Assembly: GCA_021405325.1 (NCBI GenBank) | Contig: QWII01000140.1 | Coordinates: 30,606 to 52,391 of the forward strand | From: Caldilinea sp. CFX5 | GTDB taxonomy: Bacteria; Chloroflexota; Anaerolineae; Caldilineales; Caldilineaceae | DNA: 21,786 nucleotides | Direction: 5' to 3' | Part shown: piece by piece, positions 7,559 to 14,659 of the stretch | How the letters are laid out: each line of letters begins with the position of its first letter | Position numbering within the stretch: position 1 is the first letter of the stretch | Position numbers and translations under genes: made by a program | The notes under the pieces: generated by a model | Databases searched by the model: none | Told to the model about the DNA's origin: nothing | What the model saw: only the letters and a program-made list of their open reading frames with translations

Positions 7559-8380
7559 ATGTCCACATCAAATGCGCAGAAAAATCTCGGACCTGTGATG
7601 GCAACGAGTATAGAAGCAATCGAAGATCGACTCTGGCTTTACACCTTTCCCGACGGTTTTCGTTGTTACAGCCATTCCGCTGCGCAGGAAACCCAACTGA
7701 TCTACAACGAAATCTTTGTCAAAGCGGAGTATCTCGGCGATACGCTTTCGCTGGATCACTGTCGCTATGTGGTGGATGTGGGCGCCAACATCGGCATCTT
7801 TACACTCTTTGCCAAGTTGCGTAACCCCAATGTGGTCATCCATGCCTTTGAACCGATCAAAGCCACCTATGATGTCCTGTTGAAAAATATCGCGCTGCAC
7901 GGCTTGACCGATGTCTACCCACATAACGATGCGCTTGGCAACGAAGATGGCGCCGAACGTACATTGACCTTTTACCCGAATGCCGCCGGTATTACGACAG
8001 CCTATCCGGAGAGTAAGGAAGCGCTGAAACGCCATTTGACCGAGGTGCTCGGACAAGAGACGGCCAATTATATCTTTCACGCGCCGCAGGTACACAACGT
8101 ACAAACCCGTGCGCTCTCTGCGCTTCTCGACGAGTTAGCCATTCCGGCGATCGATCTCCTCAAAATCGATGTCGAAGGTGATGAACTGGCTGTATTACAG
8201 GGGATTGCGCAGCAGCATTATCCGCTTGTGCGCCAGATTAGCGCAGAAGTGCATAGCGATGCCCTTTGGGTAGAGATACAACCCCTCCTCACCCGTCTGG
8301 GATTTCGTGTGCTTTCCAGCATAGGCATTGCCAATTTCGAAAGCGCAGGCGGCAACAATCTCTACGCCATCAGACAATAA
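7559..8380 (+). CDS. FkbM-family SAM methyltransferase
   Basis: This 273-aa class I methyltransferase is of the FkbM type, which O-methylates sugar or polyketide hydroxyls. The SAM-binding motif I is VVDVGANIGIFTLF (about residues 70-83), followed by IHAFEPIKATYDVL with the acidic residue that contacts the ribose. The FkbM signature LLKIDVEGDELAVLQGI is near residue 205. The C-terminus GGNNLYAIR is also typical. ATG 7559 has a weak ribosome site. It is the first gene after promoter copy A and lies 14 bp before the oxidoreductase, so the two form an operon. Together with the neighbouring sulfotransferase it suggests tailoring of a glycan, glycolipid or small metabolite. The exact substrate is not readable. 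Confidence 0.88.
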   Translation: MSTSNAQKNLGPVMATSIEAIEDRLWLYTFPDGFRCYSHSAAQETQLIYNEIFVKAEYLGDTLSLDHCRYVVDVGANIGIFTLFAKLRNPNVVIHAFEPIKATYDVLLKNIALHGLTDVYPHNDALGNEDGAERTLTFYPNAAGITTAYPESKEALKRHLTEVLGQETANYIFHAPQVHNVQTRALSALLDELAIPAIDLLKIDVEGDELAVLQGIAQQHYPLVRQISAEVHSDALWVEIQPLLTRLGFRVLSSIGIANFESAGGNNLYAIRQ

Positions 8381-8394
8381 AGGAGAATCGAACC

Positions 8395-9419
8395 ATGACG
8401 GAAGCAATCCGCATCGGCGTGATCGGTACAAGTTGGTGGGCAGACCTTGGTCACCTACCCTTCTTAACATCAGATGATCGCGCAAAGGTGGTTGCCATCT
8501 GCGGACGCCATCGGGAACGGGCGCAGGCGATGGCAGCCAAGTATCGCATACCCCAGGTTTTCACTGACTATCATGAACTGATCGCAAAAGGCGACGTACA
8601 AGCCGTTGCCATCTTGACCCCGGATGATGAACATTTTGCCATGACAATGGCCGCGCTCGACGCCGGATTGCATGTTCTCTGCGAAAAGCCGCTGGCGCGC
8701 AACGCGGCTCACGCCAAGCAGATGTACGAACGAGCCGAAGCGCAGGGTGTCCGCCACATGACCTATTTCACTTGGCGTTGGTTGCCGCACTATCGCTATC
8801 TGCGCGATGGCGTAACCCCGCCTACGCCTGGCGCTTTGACCCGCAACGGGCTAGCGGCGTCCTTGGTGACTATGGCTCGCACATGATCGACCTGGCCCAT
8901 TATCTGGTGGGCGATATTGGGCGGGTCCAGGCACGGCTGACCACCAGCGCCCCCCGCAATGGGCTGGATGGCCGACCGCTCTACGGCGCTTGGGATGCCG
9001 CGACCCTCTTGCTCAAATTTCGCTACGGTGGCGAGGGCACCATTGAACTCAGCGCCGTGGCACGCACCCATGATCCGGCGCTGGAGCATACGGTCGTCCT
9101 GCATGGGGAAGCCGGTTCGTTGACCGCGGCTTTTGGTCTCTTCACCGCCGCGCCCACCGTGCAACTTGCCACCGGCGACAACGGCTTTCAGGAACTGGCC
9201 ATTCCGACTGCGTACCTGTCGGGGCTTGATCCGGCGCAACCGGTAGGGTCGCAAATGGACGCGCTCTTCCGCCAGCCGGGCCTGGGCAGCCGCAGCTTTG
9301 TCGATGCCATTCTGGCCGGGCAGAGCGTTGCGCCCAGCTTCTACGAGGGGTGGCAGACACAGCGGGTGATCGACGCGGCGTTGGCAGCGTATGAACGGGG
9401 CGGGTGGATGGATGTCTAA
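8395..9419 (+). pseudogene. Gfo/Idh/MocA oxidoreductase broken by internal deletion
   Basis: The N-terminal part (8395 to about 8805, frame 1) has the Rossmann NAD(P) motif IRIGVIGTSWWA, AVAILTPDDEHF, and the dinucleotide-fold EKPLA motif in VLCEKPLARNA. The C-terminal part (frame 3, about 8808-9419) begins RNPAYAWRFDP and contains GVLGDYGSHMIDLAHYLVG with the catalytic-type histidine region, ending at TAA 9417-9419. The junction around 8798-8812 reads HYRYLRD then W-RNPAYAW. Family members carry roughly 20-30 residues between these motifs, so an out-of-frame deletion is the likely event. The combined length (341 codons) is shorter than the usual 360-380. The start ATG 8395 has a strong AAGGAG. 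These enzymes oxidise or reduce sugars and derivatives; this copy is probably inactive. Confidence 0.8.
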
Positions 9420-9541
9420 GCTACATCACTGCATTCGGCGATGGGCGTCTGCATGCCTTCACGGCGAGGACATCTTGGTGGGCTTCGCGCAGGTCTGTGG
9501 CGCCCCGCATATTACCTGGCAAGTGGCGAAACGTTCTCTTT

Positions 9542-9570
9542 TTGTAAAACCAAAACATTTATAGTACAAT
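9542..9570 (+). promoter_or_regulatory. Promoter of toxin-antitoxin pair
   Basis: TTGTAA (9542-9547) and TACAAT (9565-9570) are separated by 17 bp in an A/T-rich stretch. They lie 33 bp before the antitoxin ATG at 9604. The 120 bp before this (9420-9541) hold no gene that I can recognise. Confidence 0.6.
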
Positions 9571-9603
9571 TCAGAAGAAACGATGGTCAAGGAGAGAATG
9601 ATC

Positions 9604-9840
9604 ATGACACTTAACTTTGCAATTGAAACCGTGATGCAGTTACCCTACCCGCAACAAGAAATGTTGCTGGAAATCATTCACCGCCGCCACATTGAACAGC
9701 GCCGCAAAGAAATGGCTCAGGATGCCCAAAGCACATTGGCGGCCTTTCGGCTGGGGCAATTTTCTCCCCAACCTGTGCAAGCCGTGATCGATGAGCTACG
9801 TGCTGCATTGAATGAACCAGACAAAGCCGACGAAGCATGA
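9604..9840 (+). CDS. Antitoxin-like small protein
   Basis: This 78-aa protein begins MTLNFAIETVMQLPYPQQEM. It is highly helical and charged (IHRRHIEQRRKEMAQDAQ) and ends in an acidic tail typical of antitoxins that wrap a toxin. The ATG at 9604 is chosen because AAGGAG (9589-9594) sits 9 nt upstream; ATGs at 9583 and 9598 are placed badly for it. The stop overlaps the next gene's ATG by 4 bases (ATGA). Similar sequences occur in Chloroflexota and Cyanobacteria beside RelE-like toxins, which supports the role, but I see no named DNA-binding domain. It probably autoregulates its own promoter at 9542. Confidence 0.7.
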   Translation: MTLNFAIETVMQLPYPQQEMLLEIIHRRHIEQRRKEMAQDAQSTLAAFRLGQFSPQPVQAVIDELRAALNEPDKADEA

Positions 9841-10121
9841 GAGCGCTTGTCCTCACCCCTAAATTTAAACGCGCATTTCGCAAATTTGTGCGGCGCAATC
9901 CCCGTTTACAAAGCCGCATTGAAGAGACTTTGACGCAGATGCAAACCGATGTGTTTGCCCTCCACCTGGCTACCCACAAGCTTAGTGGGGAACTGTTCGG
10001 CTTACAAGCCTGTTCCTGCGGATACGATTGTCGGATTGTGTTTACTATCGAGCAGGACGCGAATACAAACCAAGAGGTAATTGTTCTCCTCGATATTGGC
10101 ACACATGATGAAGTGTATTAA
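9837..10121 (+). CDS. RelE/YafQ-type toxin (mRNA interferase)
   Basis: This 94-aa basic protein has the RelE/ParE superfamily layout. The N-terminal strand and helix read LVLTPKFKRAFRKFVRRNP. A central HKLSGELFGLQACSCGYDCRIVFTIE matches the GxLxGxxxxRxxxYRIVY-type core. A C-terminal strand VIVLLDIGTHDEVY follows, in which the terminal His and Tyr match the YafQ/RelE active-site positions. It would cleave mRNA at the ribosome when free. It is translationally coupled to the antitoxin by a 4-base overlap. There is no obvious damage to the frame. ParE-like gyrase inhibition is a less likely alternative. Confidence 0.75.
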   Translation: MRALVLTPKFKRAFRKFVRRNPRLQSRIEETLTQMQTDVFALHLATHKLSGELFGLQACSCGYDCRIVFTIEQDANTNQEVIVLLDIGTHDEVY

Positions 10122-10144
10122 CCCCTCGCGGCCCAAGCGGTGAA

Positions 10145-10261
10145 TCAACAGGTTAGCAGCGCTGCTATGGCATAGCGAGCCGCTTCATCTAGCGGCATGG
10201 CTTGACCGGCAACCCAAGCGGCGGTAAAGGTGGCATCATCTAGTTGCTCGCACCTTCCATC
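10145..10261 (-). pseudogene. Scar: C-terminus of an NB-ARC/TPR regulator
   Basis: On the minus strand, just after the fused regulator gene, a 38-codon open stretch reads ...CEQLDDATFTAAWVAGQAM then PLDEAARYAIAALLTC and a stop at 10145-10147. This has the form of the last residues of TPR-type regulators; compare AAFADAFAAGQQMSLEAIF at the end of the gene at 3596. An in-frame stop (10262-10264) closes it upstream and its frame differs from the fused gene. I read it as the leftover end of the original TPR half displaced when the glycosyltransferase was acquired. Confidence 0.6.
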
Positions 10262-10287
10262 TCACAGGGAATATTCCACGCCCTAGG

Positions 10288-12963
10288 CTACGTAGCGTGG
10301 TTGATCGCACTTGTTGTTGTGCAACAGATTTGATATACCTGCGCCGTCTGCATGGCAATGTTGTCCCATTGGTACGATATGTGGATTTCATCAAGTGCAC
10401 GGATACGCCGTTGTTGCGCCGCCGCCGGATCGATAAAGAGTAAATGCACTGCCTGCCGAATGCTCTGAGGATCATTGGGCTGGCTCGTTAGCCCATTTTC
10501 TCTATGATTCACTACCTCAGCTAAACCGCCGACATTGCTGGCGATTACATTACAACCGAAGGCCATTGCCTCCAAAGCGACGCGACCAAACGGTTCATAT
10601 AAGCTCGGAATGATCATGGCATCCACAATTTGATAAAGACAGTCGCGGTGGTAGTCGCTGACATGGCCCAGAAAATCGATTGATTTATCTACATGCAGTT
10701 CGTACGACAATGAATGGATTTTATCGCTATATTTGCCAACAACTAACAAACGCGTGCCAGGATGATCGGCCAAAATATGGGGCATGGCACGGATTAACAC
10801 AGGCAACCCCTTTTCAAGGATCGCAGGGCCAATAAAAAGCAATAACTTCTGCGCTTGCGGTGCATATTGCTGACGCAGCAATGACAATTCCTCTGGGGGA
10901 TAGTCTTCCTTTCGCTTCACCTTTATCCCATTCGCAATCACTTTGATTTTGTCCAATGGAGCGCCTAAATGCGCGTTTAACTGCTGGCGCATAAATTGGC
11001 TGCAAACAATTAGCTGCTTCGCCTCGGTGCAAAGCTCACGCTCGAATTGTTCAATCTGATCAATCTCAGCGGGTGGATCTTGTTGATATCGTTTGCGTTC
11101 AATTAAATGGAATGTGGCAAGCAAAGGTAAATGCCAACGATATTTTAGCGCAGTGCCAATCTTGGCGAATCGCCAATCTTGAATGTGTATTAGATCATAG
11201 TGGTGTTGCTGGATGAGACCATTGGCGCGTTCAACAATGGGTACAAGACCGGCAATTAGGCCGCTAACTGGGTAAGGTGGAACCAAGTACACATCCACAC
11301 GAAAAGCAGTAATTGCGGGAGTGATCTGTTCTTCTAACTCACCTCCGGCAAAGCGCGGGGCTAACACATCGATTAGCAATGGTCTATCATCAAGTACAAC
11401 CTGACCAAGCGCCGATATAAGATCTGCCACATGTTTACCACTGCCACCGGTGATGAAAGGAGGATATTCCCAACTAAGCATAAGGATACGCAATGCTTTC
11501 TGCTTTGACCTCGTTGAAACTAAACTGGCTGCTGCTTTGTCCGTTGCATCTGCTACGTTTTCGCTAGAGTCAAGAACGTGAGACAGGGTTGTCCTCAATC
11601 GATGTAATTCTTCCTGTGCTTGTGCAGTAAAATATGTCTCATGACGCGCTCGGCTTTCCTGTAAATCATTGCGCTCGGTTAACTTCGCCGCAGCGAATTG
11701 GCGGGCATATTCATGCATTTCAAATTCACCCGTCAAATTCCGGTATAGTAGCGATTTGTCAACCAGTGCAGACAATACGGATAGAGAAGCGTCAGCTACA
11801 TAGACAGCAGCTTCACGCGTAAATTTGCCACGAAAGACAGATAATTGAGCAAAGAGCCGCTGCTCTTCCGGTGAAAGCAATCCCCACGAATGCTCAAAGA
11901 CAGTGTAGAGGGAGCGGTGTCGTTCAGGTATGTCGCGCAATGTACTCGTCAGAAAATGCAGATTGTGTTCAATCTCCCAGGCGATCTCTGCGCATGAGAG
12001 GAGGTGAACCCATGATGCGCTCAGTTCAATGGCCAACGGCAGATAATCAACCAAATGACAAATCTTCTGAATAGTCGCGTGATTTTCCGGCGACGCCACG
12101 AAATCGGGGGCAACGGCTTCAGCGCGTTGGATAAACAACGCTGAGGCAACAGTAGCCGGCAGCGGCGGCACTGGAAAGCGCTGTTCAGCACGCAGATGTA
12201 AGCGTTCTCGGCTGGTCACCAATAGACACAACTTTGGACATTCAGCCAATAATGTTGCCAACAGTGGTGCGGCGGCAATGATCTGCTCAAAATTGTCGAG
12301 TAACAACAGTAACTCTTTTTGGCGCAACCCTTGCAACAAGCGCTGCTGCGCTGTTTGCTTACCTGTATCGACTAATTCAAGTTCGTCGGCAATGGCGGCG
12401 GCAACCAGTTCAGAATCGACGAGCGCCGCTAATGGCACAAAGCGCGCACCATCTTTGAAGAATGATTCTAGATGACGCGCCACTTCCAGTGCCAGGCGTG
12501 TTTTGCCGACACCCGGCGGCCCTACTAATGTGAGGAGCCGACCACTATGTCCTTGCAAGCGATTGCATAAGGCTTGCACCGCCTGATCGCGCCCAAGCAA
12601 CGCCGCGGGTTGGCTCGGTAACCGGGATGCTTTGTTTGTGAACGTTTCGGTGACGACGAGTTGCGTCGTGCGCTGGAGGGTAATCGAGGCTGGTGGACGC
12701 TCACCACGCGCCAACGCCGCCTGTTCGATGAGGGCCGCAGCCATGGCGGGATCATCCTGCAAGCCCAGCGCCGGGATAAAGCGTTCGGACACCGCCTGGA
12801 GATCGGGTCGGCGTTGGGCCTTTTCCAGGCTAGAGATGAGCGCGATGCTATAGCCCAGCGCGGCGGCGAGGTCGCCTTGGGTCATGCCAGCGCGTTTGCG
12901 CAACTGCTTCAGTAGAACGCCAAAGGTATGATCGGTTGAGCTATGGGTGGATCGTGGCGCCAT
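10288..12963 (-). CDS. XRE-HTH / NB-ARC ATPase fused to GT4 glycosyltransferase
   Basis: In this 891-aa protein, residues about 14-70 are an XRE HTH (LLKQLRKRAGMTQGDLAAA) almost identical to the one in the gene at 3596. The STAND ATPase has Walker A GPPGVGKT (148-155), Walker B LLLLLDN (D223) and LCLLVTSRERLHL, then a winged-helix part to about residue 450 (HEYARQFAAAKL). Where TPRs should follow there is a linker and then a full GT-B glycosyltransferase from residue 491. It has LRILMLSWEYPP and GGSGKH at the start, IHIQDWRF, an acceptor-side FHLIER, GPAILEKGLPVLIRAMP, and the GT4 E-x7-E motif EPFGRVALE (E790, E798). The GT half is A/T-richer: 21 of 60 G+C at 10681-10740 versus 38 of 60 at 12481-12540. 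The start at 12963 has an AAGAGG site; an upstream in-frame ATG at 13035 lacks one. It is divergent from promoter copy B. The roles of the GT half (enzyme or sugar sensor) are unknown. Confidence 0.85.
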   Translation of the reverse strand: MAPRSTHSSTDHTFGVLLKQLRKRAGMTQGDLAAALGYSIALISSLEKAQRRPDLQAVSERFIPALGLQDDPAMAAALIEQAALARGERPPASITLQRTTQLVVTETFTNKASRLPSQPAALLGRDQAVQALCNRLQGHSGRLLTLVGPPGVGKTRLALEVARHLESFFKDGARFVPLAALVDSELVAAAIADELELVDTGKQTAQQRLLQGLRQKELLLLLDNFEQIIAAAPLLATLLAECPKLCLLVTSRERLHLRAEQRFPVPPLPATVASALFIQRAEAVAPDFVASPENHATIQKICHLVDYLPLAIELSASWVHLLSCAEIAWEIEHNLHFLTSTLRDIPERHRSLYTVFEHSWGLLSPEEQRLFAQLSVFRGKFTREAAVYVADASLSVLSALVDKSLLYRNLTGEFEMHEYARQFAAAKLTERNDLQESRARHETYFTAQAQEELHRLRTTLSHVLDSSENVADATDKAAASLVSTRSKQKALRILMLSWEYPPFITGGSGKHVADLISALGQVVLDDRPLLIDVLAPRFAGGELEEQITPAITAFRVDVYLVPPYPVSGLIAGLVPIVERANGLIQQHHYDLIHIQDWRFAKIGTALKYRWHLPLLATFHLIERKRYQQDPPAEIDQIEQFERELCTEAKQLIVCSQFMRQQLNAHLGAPLDKIKVIANGIKVKRKEDYPPEELSLLRQQYAPQAQKLLLFIGPAILEKGLPVLIRAMPHILADHPGTRLLVVGKYSDKIHSLSYELHVDKSIDFLGHVSDYHRDCLYQIVDAMIIPSLYEPFGRVALEAMAFGCNVIASNVGGLAEVVNHRENGLTSQPNDPQSIRQAVHLLFIDPAAAQQRRIRALDEIHISYQWDNIAMQTAQVYQICCTTTSAINHAT

Positions 12964-13056
12964 AGGTTCCTCTTGGTTGGGTACACGGTGACAGAGAGGC
13001 CGTTGGGAAAGCTGCCTGGAATTATACCTGAACATGCGTCAGTCAACAAACCGGAT

Positions 13057-13121
13057 TTCCACAAAATTGTGGAATTTTTGTGTAAAAATCGCTTGCATTG
13101 GGCCGCCGCAACGGCTAGAGT
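13057..13121 (+). promoter_or_regulatory. Promoter element copy B (before the dikinase operon)
   Basis: The 11-bp-spaced repeats TTGTGGAA (13067) and TTGTGTAA (13078) precede -35 TTGCAT (13093-13098), a 17-bp spacer and -10 TAGAGT (13116-13121). Only in this copy the first repeat is also half of a palindrome, TTCCACAA-AA-TTGTGGAA (13057-13074), a possible operator. It sits in the 233-bp gap divergent from the fused XRE regulator. Confidence 0.75.
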
Positions 13122-13160
13122 TGTTTCCCATCGCGCACATCACCGCGAAACGCACGCTAT

Positions 13161-13182
13161 TTATGCACAGATTATGCACAGA
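13161..13182 (+). repeat. Tandem 11-bp repeat in leader
   Basis: TTATGCACAGA occurs twice back to back (13161-13171, 13172-13182), 13 bp before the ATG at 13196 and touching the AAGG ribosome site. Each unit includes TTATGCACA, which fits the TTATNCACA DnaA-box form. It may be a protein-binding site or an RNA feature. Confidence 0.7.
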
Positions 13183-13195
13183 AAGGTTACCCCAA

Positions 13196-13696
13196 ATGAA
13201 TCAGCCCAAGCACTCCCATCGCGCCATCAGTATGGTTGCAGCCGTCGTGGTTCTGCTGGCAATCAGCCTCAGCAGCGCCGCACCGGCCTTGGCCAAAGCC
13301 ACCGTCATTCACGAGAAGTACGCCGTTCCCGTGGATGAGATTATTTACTCGGATTGTGCCGGTGAGGCGATCCATTTCACCGGTGCATTCCATGTCGCCG
13401 CCCACACAACCATGGATGAAAATGGCGGTTTTCATACCACCTTTGTGGGCAACGATCACAATGTCACCGCCGTCGGTCTATCGACCGGTGCGATCTATCG
13501 TCGGGTCGGCGTGACGCATGTCAGCGATAACTTCAGCGGTCAGCTTCCCTATCAAACCTCCTATACCAACTCGTTCAGCTTCATTGGTCGGGGTATGGCC
13601 GCCAACACGCTGGAGATCGATATCGTCCGGCTCCACATTGATGAGAATGGGGTGTCAACGATCGTCTTTGAAAATCGCATCCTTGAATGTAAGTGA
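13196..13696 (+). CDS. Secreted protein of unknown function
   Basis: This 166-aa exported protein has a textbook Sec signal peptide: basic MNQPKHSHR, hydrophobic core VAAVVVLLAISL, and cleavage predicted after ALA (A33). The mature part of about 133 residues is rich in beta-forming stretches (IHFTGAFHV, FHTTFVGND, SFSFIGRGM, IVRLHIDENG, TIVFENRILEC). It has exactly two cysteines, C54 near its start and C165 at its end, likely closing a disulfide around a beta barrel or sandwich. Small secreted proteins with this pattern are familiar from Chloroflexota and Actinobacteria, but I know no function. The start is chosen for the signal peptide and AAAGG site. As first gene of the operon after promoter copy B, it may bind or carry the product outside the cell. 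Confidence 0.78.
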   Translation: MNQPKHSHRAISMVAAVVVLLAISLSSAAPALAKATVIHEKYAVPVDEIIYSDCAGEAIHFTGAFHVAAHTTMDENGGFHTTFVGNDHNVTAVGLSTGAIYRRVGVTHVSDNFSGQLPYQTSYTNSFSFIGRGMAANTLEIDIVRLHIDENGVSTIVFENRILECK

Positions 13697-13704
13697 GATC
13701 AGCT

Positions 13705-14619
13705 ATGCCCAATCACATATCGCTTGCAAGCGCCCTCGACCCTGTGACCGATGGTGAGGGCCAATCATCCCATCCTGCCGGCCAGCCGATTCGTTGGCTT
13801 GGGCAGGCGAATTGTTGCGACTCAGCGCAGGTGGGCGGGAAAGCGGCCAATTTGGGCAGACTTGCCCTACGTTATCCTGTGCCTGCCGGCTTTTGCCTGA
13901 CTGCCCCAATGTTGAACCGCCAGCATCCGGCAGACCATCAAGAGAGGGTTCTTCATGCCTATACCGCCCTTAGCCAGATGGTTGGCCATGTAGAGCTGAG
14001 TGTCGCTGTCCGCTCCTCCGGCATTGATGAAGATGGCAAAAGTGCCTCGTTTGCCGGGCAATATGAAAGCTTTCTCAATGTGCGGGGCGCGGGCGCCGTG
14101 TTGACGGCTGTGGAAAAGTGTCTCCACTCCGCCTTTGCGCCGCGCGCCGTCGACTACCGCCTACAAGCCGGCCTCAACAGCGCCGACCTTCGGTTAGCCG
14201 TGTTGGTGCAACAGTTGGTTCCTGCGGATGTCAGCGCCGTGATCTTCAGCGCCAATCCAATCAATGGCAATCGTGAGGAAACGGTGATCACCGCCAGTTG
14301 GGGTTTAGGCGAAAGCGTGGTCGGCGGCACCGTGACCCCGGACACCTACATCGTACACCGGTCGCCCCCGCCCAGGATCACCGCACAGATCAATGACAAA
14401 GCGCGCATGACCGTAGCCACCGCTGCCGGGACTCATGAAGTGCCGGTGCCGCGGCTGCTCCGCAAGGCGCGCACCCTGACCGATACGCAACTCCTGGAAA
14501 TGACAGACCTGGCCGCCACACTCCAATGCGAGATGGGCTACGCTGTCGATCTCGAATGCGCCTGGCATCAGGGCAAGCTTTTTCTTTTACAATGTCGTCC
14601 GATCACAACGTTAGCTTAA
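13705..14619 (+). CDS. ATP-grasp subunit of split RPH-like dikinase
   Basis: This 304-aa protein is the PEP/pyruvate-dikinase-type ATP-binding domain (PPDK_N family) standing alone. Recognisable parts are the ATP-contact loop VGGKAANLGRL with K46, PVPAGFCLT, VAVRSSGIDEDG with R103, SFAGQYESFLNV, VSAVIFSANPI, ASWGLGESVVGG, and the end LLQCRPITTLA with Q296 and R298. In rifampin phosphotransferase this domain passes the beta-phosphate of ATP to a histidine on a swivelling domain; here that domain is in the next gene, 40 bp downstream. Thus the two proteins should form one enzyme. ATG 13705 lies 8 bp after the secreted-protein stop; a GTG at 13693 overlapping that stop is the alternative start. 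Regulation is presumably from promoter copy B. Confidence 0.85.
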   Translation: MPNHISLASALDPVTDGEGQSSHPAGQPIRWLGQANCCDSAQVGGKAANLGRLALRYPVPAGFCLTAPMLNRQHPADHQERVLHAYTALSQMVGHVELSVAVRSSGIDEDGKSASFAGQYESFLNVRGAGAVLTAVEKCLHSAFAPRAVDYRLQAGLNSADLRLAVLVQQLVPADVSAVIFSANPINGNREETVITASWGLGESVVGGTVTPDTYIVHRSPPPRITAQINDKARMTVATAAGTHEVPVPRLLRKARTLTDTQLLEMTDLAATLQCEMGYAVDLECAWHQGKLFLLQCRPITTLA

Positions 14620-14659
14620 ACGCCATCGCTTGAAAACCATTTACCCAAGGAGGTCATCT

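Noticed and set aside
9420..9541. Possible short gene between the oxidoreductase and the toxin-antitoxin promoter
   Set aside because: Translations in several frames give nothing recognisable and no start with a ribosome site.
12964..13035. Upstream start for the fused regulator
   Set aside because: No ribosome site, and the added 24 residues do not match the paralogue. AAGAGG precedes the ATG at 12963.
13161..13182. Replication origin because of two DnaA-box-like TTATGCACA
   Set aside because: Only two boxes, no dnaA/dnaN genes, no A/T-rich unwinding region, and the position is a gene leader.
13034..13195. N-terminal extension of the secreted protein frame across promoter copy B
   Set aside because: It would bury the signal peptide and run through the promoter. 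The start at 13196 gives a proper signal sequence.
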